DNA of 34,060 nt, taken from positions 1-34,060 of the forward strand of contig JANXXS010000183.1 in assembly GCA_025350505.1 (NCBI GenBank), read 5' to 3'. A model generated the notes under the pieces. The model had not been told where the DNA came from. It worked only from the letters and a program-made list of their open reading frames with translations, and did no database searches. The DNA is from Burkholderiales bacterium (GTDB lineage Bacteria > Pseudomonadota > Gammaproteobacteria > Burkholderiales > Burkholderiaceae_C). Shown here piece by piece: positions 10,565-18,515 of this stretch; the first letter of the stretch is position 1, and every line of letters starts with the position of its first letter. Made by a program: the position numbers and the translations under genes.

Positions 10565-13500
10565 ATGGGATTGCTCTCCAAGCTCGGGTTGCCGCCGTCG
10601 CCCCAGCCGATCACGCCGATGCCGATCATGAACGTCACCGCCGCGCAAGGTGTCGAGACGACGAAGAGCGGCGCGCGGCCGATCGCCGTCAAGCAGGAAC
10701 CGGCGACCTTGCAGACCAGGCTCGCAGCGCGCAGCAAGGTGCTGCAGGGCGCTTACGACAAGCTCGCCGACGCCCGCGACAAGCTCGATGGCGAGATCCC
10801 CAAGCGCGACGGCCCCGCCAAGGCGGCGATGCAGGCACAGAAGGCCGACGTCGACAAGGCGCTCTCCCAGGTGCAGCGCCAGCTGCTCCTGGTCGGCAAG
10901 GATCTCGAGGCCGCCGCCAACCCGGCGACCGACGCCAAGACGATGAACGACATCATCGCCCGCGCGGCGTCGCCGGAGCCGGTCGGCAAGGCCGTCGAGA
11001 TCGACAAGCACGACAACGCGATCGAGAAGAAGTCGCCGCTCGACAAGCGCACCACGACGACGACGACAGAAGTGACCGGCGGCGCGTCGAAGACCACGGT
11101 GCACGACGAGTCCCGCACCGTCGGCCTCGGCGGCGTGAAGAAGACGACGATAGACAGCGACGAGACGGTCACTGCCAAGGGCCGCGATTCGACCTCGACC
11201 ACGAAGACCACCCAGCTCGGCCTCGACGGGCTGTCGCGCGAGAAGACGAAGGTCGACGAAAGCGAGAAAGACGGCAAGAAGACGAGCACCGAAAGCAAGT
11301 CGGGCTGGAAAGCCGGCCCGGGCGGCATCACCGGCTCGCGCGACAACAAGACGACGGCCGCCGACGGTTCGAGCAAGGCGTCGAACGTGAGCGGCGGCCT
11401 CGAACGCGGCGACGGCAAGGCCGGCGGCGCGATCGCCGGAACGCGAACGACGACCAACGCGTCGGGCGGCTCGACGACCTTCGGCGGCTCCGCCAAGGGC
11501 GGCGTGCAGTCGATCGACGGTGGCGCCGGGCTCTATGGCGACGTCCAGGGTTCGGGGGAGAAGAAGCGCGAGAAGGAAGGCGGTGCGTTCGGCGAGCGTG
11601 GCAAGAGCACGCTGTCGGCCGGTGCGGTGGCCGGGCTGCAACCCAACATCTCGTGCGCCGTCAAGCCGCTGCCCGACGGCACGTATCAGTTGTCGACCCG
11701 GATCGACCTGGGCGTTTCGATCAAGGGCACGGCGAGCGGCGAGAAGGAGGGGCTCGGCAAGGTCGGCGCCAGCGTGTCGGGCTCGGCGAATGTATACATG
11801 GTCCGCCAGCACATCCTCAGCGACAGCGAAGCGCAGGCCTACCTGGCGGCGCTCAAGAGCGGCGGCTCCGGCAAGCAGGACGAGCTCGCCGTCGTCCGGG
11901 TCGGCCTGAAGTCGTGGCCGGAAGCGCAGAAGATGTTCCTCGCCATGTCGGGCAAGACCGGCTCGGCCGCCGACGTCGACAGCATGCAGGTTGGCGACAG
12001 CAAGACGATCGGCCGCAAGACGAGCGAAGGTATCGGCGTCAACGCCGACTCGGGCGGGGTCGGCGTCAACGTCGGTGCCGAGAAGTCGCAGAACCGCGAG
12101 ATGACCGTCAGCAAGAACAAGGACGGCAGCACGAGCTACGACACCAAGCAGGGGCAGGGCGACAAGAAGACCGCGGGCGTCACCGTCAACTCCGGCGTCG
12201 CCAGCGCCGGCGTCACGTTCGGCAAGACGGTCACGACGTCGACCGGCTACAAGTTCCGCGTCACGGCAGACATGAAAGACGCCCGCGACCTGCAGGACCA
12301 GATCGCCAAGCTCGCCAACGCCAGCCAGGCAGAGGTCGAGGCGTTCGCGAAGGCACACCCGAAGACGGTCGTCGAACGCAACGACGTTCGCGACGACAGC
12401 AAGAGCACCAACGTCACCGCGGCGGTCGCGGGCCTCAAGGCCAACTACCTCGAGGGTGCGGGCATCGAGAAGACCGAGCATCGCGACAAGGACGGCAAGC
12501 TGACCGGCACCGACTTGCGCGGCCACAACGAAGGCGGCCTGTCGATTTCCGCAGGCGGCAAGACGATCGGCACCGAGATCAACGAAGAAGCGGCCGGCCG
12601 CGTCGCTGCCGATGGCGACCGCGTGGTCGACGTGAAACGCGCGCAGGGCGACACCAACGTCGTCGACCTCCTCGATTCGCTGCCGCTCGTCGGCCAGAAG
12701 AAGAAGGACAAGAGTGCGCTGCAGAAGGTGACCGGCGCGCCCGACGAGGCATCGATGACGCGTCAGGTGGCCGGCGTCACGCTGACCGCAGCGAACCTCA
12801 AGTCGATCGCGGCAATGGCCCGCAATCCGACCGAGTGGAACAACGCATTGATCAGCTTCGGCCGCGACAAAGGCGACTGGGGCGCCGCGGCGGCGGCGAT
12901 CCGCAAGGCCGGCGACGACCCGAAGGCCGTCGAGGATGCGCTCGCGACCTTCGTCGGCAAGGACAACATGCGCGCCGAGGTCATCAACCGCCTGGTCAGC
13001 CCGGTCGGCAGCCCCAACTCGGTGGCGCGATGGGAGTTTCCGCAAAGCATCGCTTCGAGACAGAAGGACTATCAGGACCTCGTCATCGCCGCGAGCGAGA
13101 AGCAGATCGCCGTTGCGGCCAAGGACAACGTCGCGACCGCCAAGCAGGCCGGCCAGGCGTTGACAGCCTCGCTCGACTCGCTCTTCGTCAGCATCAAGTC
13201 GGCCACCGACTTCAACGACAAGAGCGTGCAGCAAGGCATGCTGGCCGCGATCAAGAGCCGCCAGCGCACCATCGCCATCGCGATGCGCAAGCTCGACGGT
13301 GCCGACGACGCCGCCGCCGAGAAGGGGCAGGAGCGCGGGGACTTCGAAGCGGCCCTCGAGCTCTGCGTCGGCTTCCAGCTGACCGAGACCGACCTGTTCA
13401 AGCAGATCGAAGGCCACCAGAACCATGGTGACGCTGCCGAAGTGATGCGCATCACGGTCGAGATCAAGAACCTGCACGCCAGGTGGCAGCCGCAGTACGA

Positions 13501-13996
13501 CAAGCTGGCGATGCTGGCGCAGGAGAACGGCTGGGCGAAGGACCGGTACTGGCGCTTCAAGCCCGATGGGGCACGCTTGAACGTGGCCGTGACGACGGGC
13601 AAGGCGGGTACGGCGACCCCGGCGGCACCCGAGAGCGCCAACAAGAAACGCGATCCGAACGCCGTATCCGACAAGCGCTCCGGCGAGATCAACCGCGAAG
13701 TCGACTCGACCGGCTGGAAGAAGTACAACGCGATCAAGAACGACCTGGCGAACGCGCTCGCCGAAGCGCGGCGGCTGGTGCCGGAGATCAAGGCGGCGTA
13801 TGACAAGTCGCCCAACGCAGCGGCCGAGAAATGGTTCAACCAGGCCAGCGGCGTGCTGGCCGAAGCCGACACGGTCTACAAGCGCGTCAAGCCCAACGAC
13901 CAGCCGAGCATGTTCGACGACGGCTTCGTCGCGCTAGAGCGCTACCGCCAGGGCCTGGCCCTGCTCAGGAAGGCGCGCGCCGTGTATCCGAAGTGA
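10565..13996 (+). CDS. Large (1143 aa) Thr/Lys/Asp/Ser/Gly-rich protein of unknown function
   Basis: Single uninterrupted ORF with coherent protein-like segments: helical N-terminus, Thr/Lys/Asp/Ser/Gly-rich repeats (aa ~162-310), alternating-strand segment (aa ~485-570), helical C-terminal third. No signal peptide seen. Confidence 0.85.
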   Translation: MGLLSKLGLPPSPQPITPMPIMNVTAAQGVETTKSGARPIAVKQEPATLQTRLAARSKVLQGAYDKLADARDKLDGEIPKRDGPAKAAMQAQKADVDKALSQVQRQLLLVGKDLEAAANPATDAKTMNDIIARAASPEPVGKAVEIDKHDNAIEKKSPLDKRTTTTTTEVTGGASKTTVHDESRTVGLGGVKKTTIDSDETVTAKGRDSTSTTKTTQLGLDGLSREKTKVDESEKDGKKTSTESKSGWKAGPGGITGSRDNKTTAADGSSKASNVSGGLERGDGKAGGAIAGTRTTTNASGGSTTFGGSAKGGVQSIDGGAGLYGDVQGSGEKKREKEGGAFGERGKSTLSAGAVAGLQPNISCAVKPLPDGTYQLSTRIDLGVSIKGTASGEKEGLGKVGASVSGSANVYMVRQHILSDSEAQAYLAALKSGGSGKQDELAVVRVGLKSWPEAQKMFLAMSGKTGSAADVDSMQVGDSKTIGRKTSEGIGVNADSGGVGVNVGAEKSQNREMTVSKNKDGSTSYDTKQGQGDKKTAGVTVNSGVASAGVTFGKTVTTSTGYKFRVTADMKDARDLQDQIAKLANASQAEVEAFAKAHPKTVVERNDVRDDSKSTNVTAAVAGLKANYLEGAGIEKTEHRDKDGKLTGTDLRGHNEGGLSISAGGKTIGTEINEEAAGRVAADGDRVVDVKRAQGDTNVVDLLDSLPLVGQKKKDKSALQKVTGAPDEASMTRQVAGVTLTAANLKSIAAMARNPTEWNNALISFGRDKGDWGAAAAAIRKAGDDPKAVEDALATFVGKDNMRAEVINRLVSPVGSPNSVARWEFPQSIASRQKDYQDLVIAASEKQIAVAAKDNVATAKQAGQALTASLDSLFVSIKSATDFNDKSVQQGMLAAIKSRQRTIAIAMRKLDGADDAAAEKGQERGDFEAALELCVGFQLTETDLFKQIEGHQNHGDAAEVMRITVEIKNLHARWQPQYDKLAMLAQENGWAKDRYWRFKPDGARLNVAVTTGKAGTATPAAPESANKKRDPNAVSDKRSGEINREVDSTGWKKYNAIKNDLANALAEARRLVPEIKAAYDKSPNAAAEKWFNQASGVLAEADTVYKRVKPNDQPSMFDDGFVALERYRQGLALLRKARAVYPK

Positions 13997-14120
13997 GGCC
14001 GCGACGCCGGCGTGTCGCTTCCCGCCTGCCCGGGAGATCGGCAGCGCCGGGCCCGAGGGTTCGGTTTCGAGCACAGCGGTTGCCGGCTTCGTAAACTCGG
14101 GTTTGCGAAGGAAGGAACCG

Positions 14121-15389
14121 ATGTCCGCGATTCCCGGTACTGCTGCCCTAGAACACCGCCTCGAAAACCTGACCCCGCCGCTGGCCATCGTGTTGCCCGG
14201 CGGGCGCCGCATCGGCCCCGGCGGCGCCGCCGTGACGCTGCGCCTGAACGAGCTGGCGTCGATCGCCCACATCGCCACCGGCCAGATGGGCAAGGTCGGC
14301 GAAGACTTCGTCGAGGGCCGGCTCGACATCGATGGCAGCATGCGCGACCTGATGGCGCTGGCCGCCGAAATGATGGCCGGCGACCCGACCGAGGTCGCCG
14401 TCGCTGCCCCGGTCGGCTGGATGCACCAGTTGCTGCAGCTGGCCCGCTCGCATGTCAAGCACCGGCCCGAGTCCGACGCCAAGCAGGTCCAGTTCCACTA
14501 CGACGTCTCAGACGACTTCTACGCGCTCTGGCTGGACCCGAAGCGGGTCTATTCCTGCGCCTACTACCGCGACCCGGGCATGGGCCTGGCGCAGGCCCAG
14601 GACGCCAAGCTCGAGCACATCTGCCGCAAGCTCATGCTGAAGGAAGGTGAGCGCTTCCTGGACATCGGCGCCGGCTGGGGCGGCCTGCTGCTCCATGCCG
14701 CCGAGCACCACGGCGTGCGCGGCCAGGGCATCACGCTCAGCCGCAACCAGCACGCCTACGTGAACCGGCTGATCGAGGAGCGCGGCCTTGGCGGCCGGGT
14801 GAAGATGGACCTGCTCGACTACCGCGACCTGCCGGAGGTGGAGCCCTTCGACAAGATCGCCTCGATCGGCATGTTCGAGCACGTCGGCCGGGCCCAGCTG
14901 CCGATCTACTTCGCCAAGATCAACCGCCTGCTCAAGCCCGGTGGTCTCCTCCTCAACCATGGCATCACCGCCGGCGGCACGCGCAACCACCAGCTCGGCG
15001 CCGGCTTGGGCGACTTCATGGAGCGCTACATCTTCCCGGGCGGCGAGCTCATGCACGTCTCGCACGTGCTCGAGGTGACGTCCGATTCGGGGCTGGAGAC
15101 GGTCGACGTCGAAAGCATGCGCCCGCACTACGGCAAGACGCTGTGGGCCTGGAGCGACGGCCTCGAGACGCAACTCGCGGCGGCGCGCGCGGTGACCTCG
15201 GAGACGGTGGTGCGCGCCTATCGGCTCTATCTCGCCGGCAGCGCCATGGCCTTCGAGCGCGCCTGGATCTCGCTGCACCAGATGCTTTGCGCGCGGCGCA
15301 CCGGTGACCCGGCGTCGGGGCCGATGCGCGGCGCACAATCCGCGTTTCCCTTCAATCGCAGCTACATGTACCCGCCCGCAACGGGCTGA
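14121..15389 (+). CDS. Cyclopropane-fatty-acyl-phospholipid synthase family SAM-dependent methyltransferase
   Basis: ATG 14121 after GAAGGA; QFHYDVSDDFYALWLDPKRVYSCAYYRDPGMGLAQAQDAKLEHICRKL, FLDIGAGWGGLLLHAAEHHGVRGQGITLSRNQ. Confidence 0.93.
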   Translation: MSAIPGTAALEHRLENLTPPLAIVLPGGRRIGPGGAAVTLRLNELASIAHIATGQMGKVGEDFVEGRLDIDGSMRDLMALAAEMMAGDPTEVAVAAPVGWMHQLLQLARSHVKHRPESDAKQVQFHYDVSDDFYALWLDPKRVYSCAYYRDPGMGLAQAQDAKLEHICRKLMLKEGERFLDIGAGWGGLLLHAAEHHGVRGQGITLSRNQHAYVNRLIEERGLGGRVKMDLLDYRDLPEVEPFDKIASIGMFEHVGRAQLPIYFAKINRLLKPGGLLLNHGITAGGTRNHQLGAGLGDFMERYIFPGGELMHVSHVLEVTSDSGLETVDVESMRPHYGKTLWAWSDGLETQLAAARAVTSETVVRAYRLYLAGSAMAFERAWISLHQMLCARRTGDPASGPMRGAQSAFPFNRSYMYPPATG

Positions 15390-15396
15390 CCGCACG

Positions 15397-15708
15397 ATGC
15401 ACTACGTCTTCAAGTCGAAGGCCGACGCCGACCTCATCATGATGGAGTCGGCCGGCGAGCAGATCCTGCGCATCGTCGGCCGCGAGCCGGCGCGCCAGGG
15501 GATCATCGAGGCGGCGGCGATTCCGGCAGCGATGCGCGCGATCGAGGCCGCGGTCGCTGCAGAGACGGCGCGCCGCGGCGATCACGACGACGATGACGAC
15601 GATGCCTTGCGCGAGCCCCGGGTCGGCCTCGCGCAACGCGCCTGGCCCCTGCTCGAGATGATGAAGCGCGCCCTCGCCGAGCAGGCCGACATCGTCTGGG
15701 GCGTCTGA
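15397..15708 (+). CDS. DUF1840 domain-containing protein
   Basis: MHYVFKSKADADLIMMESAGEQILRIVGREPARQGIIEAAAIPAAMRAIEAAV...AWPLLEMMKRALAEQADIVWGV. Confidence 0.85.
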   Translation: MHYVFKSKADADLIMMESAGEQILRIVGREPARQGIIEAAAIPAAMRAIEAAVAAETARRGDHDDDDDDALREPRVGLAQRAWPLLEMMKRALAEQADIVWGV

Positions 15709-15734
15709 CGGTTGGCCGGCAAGGAGAGTCCGCG

Positions 15735-16376
15735 ATGAAGCTCTGGAGCGACAGCTGGGTCAACGGCGAGCGCATTCCGGCGCGCTACGCGGCCGGCAAG
15801 CCCGACGCGCCCGAGGGCGTGACCTTCTCCGACAACCTCAGCCCGCACCTGGCCTGGAGCGACCTGCCGGCGCGCACCCGCTCGCTCGCGCTGATCTGCC
15901 ATGACTTCGATGTGCCGAGCCGCGGCGACGACGTCAACCAGGCCGGCCGCGAGGTGCCGGCCGACCTGCCGCGGGTCGACTTCTTCCACTGGGTGCTGGC
16001 CGACCTGCCGGCCGCCGCGACGGCGATCGCCGAAGGCGCGTTCAGCCGCGGCTTCACGGTGCGCGGCAAGCCCGGCCCCGCGGTCGACGTGCCCGGCTTC
16101 GGCGGCGCGCGCCACGGCATCAACGACTACACCGGCTGGTTCGCCGCCGATCCGGCGATGGCCGGCGACTACTACGGCTACGACGGGCCGTTTCCGCCGT
16201 GGAACGACTCGCTTGTGCACCATTACGTCTTCACGCTCTATGCGCTCGACGTCGCCCGGGCGCCGATCGAAGGCCGCTTTGCCGGCGCCGACCTGCGCCG
16301 CGCGATCCACCCGCACGTGCTCGGCGAAGCGACGCACTCGGGCACCTACACGCTCAATCGACGCCCTCTCGGCTGA
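15735..16376 (+). CDS. YbhB/YbcL-family Raf kinase inhibitor-like (PEBP) protein
   Basis: 213 aa; NLSPHLAWSDLPARTRSLALICHDFDVP...FHWVLADLPA...YYGYDGPFPPWNDSLVHHYVFTLYALD. Confidence 0.88.
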   Translation: MKLWSDSWVNGERIPARYAAGKPDAPEGVTFSDNLSPHLAWSDLPARTRSLALICHDFDVPSRGDDVNQAGREVPADLPRVDFFHWVLADLPAAATAIAEGAFSRGFTVRGKPGPAVDVPGFGGARHGINDYTGWFAADPAMAGDYYGYDGPFPPWNDSLVHHYVFTLYALDVARAPIEGRFAGADLRRAIHPHVLGEATHSGTYTLNRRPLG

Positions 16377-16391
16377 GCGGATCGGCGCGGG

Positions 16392-17084
16392 ATGACCCAA
16401 GACGCGCAGGACGCACAGCTGACCCGCGTTGTCGCCGTCCGCCACGGCGAGACGGTTTGGAACGCCGAGATGCGCATGCAGGGCCAGCTCGACACGGCGT
16501 TGAGCGAGCGCGGCCGCTGGCAGGCGCGGCGCGCTGCTGAGGCGCTGGCGAACGACGGCATCGAAGCGATCTACGCCAGCGACCTGTCGCGCGCCTTCGA
16601 CACCGCACAGGCGCTTGCCGATCGCATCGGCCTGCCGATCACGTCCGACGCCGGCCTGCGCGAGCGCAGCTTCGGCGTCTTCCAGGGCTACACCTATGCC
16701 GAGATCGACGCGCGCTGGCCGGCCGAGGCGGCGCGCTGGCGCCGCCACGATCCCGACTTCGGCGCCGACGAGGGCGAGACCTTGCGCGCTTTCAGCGCCC
16801 GCGCCGTGGCGGCCTGCACGCGCATCGCCGCCGGCCAGGCCGGGCGCACGATCGCCATCGTCACGCATGGTGGCGTGCTCGACTGCCTGTACCGCGCCGC
16901 CTCCGGCATCGATCTCGCCGCGCCGCGTTCCTGGGAGCTGGGCAACGCCGCCATCAACCGGCTGCTCTACACGCCGCGCGGCTTCACCCTGGTCGGCTGG
17001 AGCGACACCGCGCATCTCGACCGCGAGACGCTCGACGACGCCAGCGAGGGCGACGCGCTCGCCGCCGGCGCTGCAAGGCGATGA
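16392..17084 (+). CDS. Histidine phosphatase family protein (phosphoglycerate mutase-like)
   Basis: VVAVRHGETVWNAEMRMQGQLDTALSERGRWQARR RHG motif; later IAIVTHGGVLD. Confidence 0.9.
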   Translation: MTQDAQDAQLTRVVAVRHGETVWNAEMRMQGQLDTALSERGRWQARRAAEALANDGIEAIYASDLSRAFDTAQALADRIGLPITSDAGLRERSFGVFQGYTYAEIDARWPAEAARWRRHDPDFGADEGETLRAFSARAVAACTRIAAGQAGRTIAIVTHGGVLDCLYRAASGIDLAAPRSWELGNAAINRLLYTPRGFTLVGWSDTAHLDRETLDDASEGDALAAGAARR

Positions 17085-18226
17085 GCGCGGCCGCATCGCT
17101 GCCGCGGCGGGGCGACGGCGTCGCCGCCATCGACACGCCGGCGCTCGTCGTCGACCTCGACGCGATGGAACGCAACCTGGCGACGATGGCCGACTTTGCG
17201 CGCACGCACGGCGTGCGCCTGCGTCCGCACGCCAAGATGCACAAGTGCGCAGCGATCGCCGCGCTGCAGATGGCCGCCGGCGCGGTCGGCGTGTGCGTGC
17301 AGAAGACGAGCGAGGCTGAAGCCCTGGCCGCTGCCGGCGTCGACGACCTCTACATCTCCAACGAAGTGATCGCGCCGGCCAAGCTGGCCCGCGTCGCGGC
17401 GCTGGCGCAGCGCGTCAGGCTGGCCATCGCCGTCGATTCGCAAGAGGGCGTCGAGCGTCTCGCCACGGCGATGCGCGAGGCCGGGGCGGTGATCGATGTC
17501 TTCGTCGAGGTCGACGTCGGGCAGGGCCGCTGCGGCGTGCCGGCCGCCGCTGCCGGCATGCTGGCGCAGCGCGTCGTCTCGCACGCGCCGCCCGACGGCG
17601 GCCTGTGCTTTTCCGGCCTGCAGGCCTATCACGGCGCGGCGCAGCACCTGCGCGGCGCCGCCGAGCGCGAGGCGGCGTCGCGCCACGCGGCGTCGCTGGC
17701 GAGCGCGGCGCGGGCCAGCGTCACCGCCGCGGGCATCGCCTGTCGCCTCGTCACGGGCGCCGGCACCGGCACCTTCGCCTTCGACGCCGCCAGCGGCATC
17801 TGGGGCGAACTGCAGGCGGGCAGCTACCTGTTCATGGACCGCGACTACGCCGACAACGCGCCGGGCCCGAACACGCCGCGCTTCGAGCACGCCCTGTTCG
17901 TCAAGAGCCAGGTGATGAGCCGCGGCACATCGCACGCCGTCGTCGATGCCGGCCACAAGTCGCACGCCGTCGATTCAGGACCGCCGCGGGTCTGGCGGCG
18001 CGAGCTCGAGGTCGGCAGCGTCAGCGACGAGCACGCCGTGCTGCGCATCCGGTCGGGTGGCGTCGCGACGGACCTGCCGCAACTCGGCGAGACGGTCTGG
18101 CTCGTGCCCGGCCATTGCGACCCGACCGTCAACCTGCATGGGCACTACGTCGCCGTGCGCGGCGGCCTGGAGCGCGGCGTGGTCGAGGCGGTCTGGCCGA
18201 TCGAGGCGCGCGGCTGCATCACCTGA
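17081..18226 (+). CDS. DSD1-family PLP-dependent enzyme (low-specificity D-threonine aldolase-like)
   Basis: IDTPALVVDLDAMERNLATMADFARTHGVRLRPHAKMHKC (PLP Lys region), VEVDVGQGRCGVPA, C-terminal metal-site-type segment VPGHCDPTVNLHGHYVAVRGG. Confidence 0.88.
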   Translation: MSAAASLPRRGDGVAAIDTPALVVDLDAMERNLATMADFARTHGVRLRPHAKMHKCAAIAALQMAAGAVGVCVQKTSEAEALAAAGVDDLYISNEVIAPAKLARVAALAQRVRLAIAVDSQEGVERLATAMREAGAVIDVFVEVDVGQGRCGVPAAAAGMLAQRVVSHAPPDGGLCFSGLQAYHGAAQHLRGAAEREAASRHAASLASAARASVTAAGIACRLVTGAGTGTFAFDAASGIWGELQAGSYLFMDRDYADNAPGPNTPRFEHALFVKSQVMSRGTSHAVVDAGHKSHAVDSGPPRVWRRELEVGSVSDEHAVLRIRSGGVATDLPQLGETVWLVPGHCDPTVNLHGHYVAVRGGLERGVVEAVWPIEARGCIT

Positions 18227-18260
18227 CGGCGCCGCCGCGCGGCTCGCTGCGCCGTGCATC

Positions 18261-18362
18261 TCAGGCGGCGCCGACCAGGCTCGCGACGATCATCGAGACG
18301 CAAACGAAGCAGAAGGCAACACCGATCAGGGTGGTGGCGATGTCGTCGTAGCGGGTCTTCAT
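18261..18362 (-). CDS. 33-aa predicted single-TM micropeptide, copy A
   Basis: MKTRYDDIATTLIGVAFCFVCVSMIVASLVGAA*; SD-like AAGGA upstream; 18/33 identical to copy B at 20195-20296. Below the cutoff of the supplied ORF track. Confidence 0.8.
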   Translation of the reverse strand: MKTRYDDIATTLIGVAFCFVCVSMIVASLVGAA

Positions 18363-18388
18363 GGCAGTTCCTTGTTTGGCGTTTTCGG

Positions 18389-18411
18389 CTGAAGCGAACC
18401 ATTCGTTTCAG
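18389..18411 (-). promoter_or_regulatory. Conserved inverted repeat in leader of micropeptide A
   Basis: CTGAAGCGAA-cca-TTCGTTTCAG on the + strand (9/10 paired arms), 27 nt upstream of the ATG; homologous element at 20321-20343. Confidence 0.55.
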
Positions 18412-18472
18412 GCCTGTCGTCAGTGTCGAGAAAGGCGCCTCTCGCGCCCAGTCAGCAGTACGCGGCGGGCAG

Positions 18473-18486
18473 GTGACTTCGGTCAC
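18473..18486 (-). promoter_or_regulatory. CRP-type operator GTGA-N6-TCAC upstream of micropeptide A
   Basis: GTGActtcggTCAC perfect half-sites with CRP spacing; matches GTGAcattggTCAC at 20404-20417. Confidence 0.6.
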
Positions 18487-18515
18487 TCGAGGGCGCTCGC
18501 CGCCCCTTGCAGGCT

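Noticed and set aside
10390-13431. 1013-aa alternative-frame ORF on the same strand as the 1143-aa gene
   Set aside because: Arg/Gly/Gln-biased frame-shifted shadow; the 10565 frame has normal composition and structure-like segments.
10466-13477. 1003-aa ORF antisense to the 1143-aa gene
   Set aside because: Open because the plus-strand codon usage (third-position G/C) removes antisense stops; no domain-like motifs, no plausible start context.
15582-15605. GAC/GAT triplet run (HDDDDDDA) in the DUF1840 gene
   Set aside because: Short acidic linker in an otherwise ordinary DUF1840 protein; not treated as a functional repeat.
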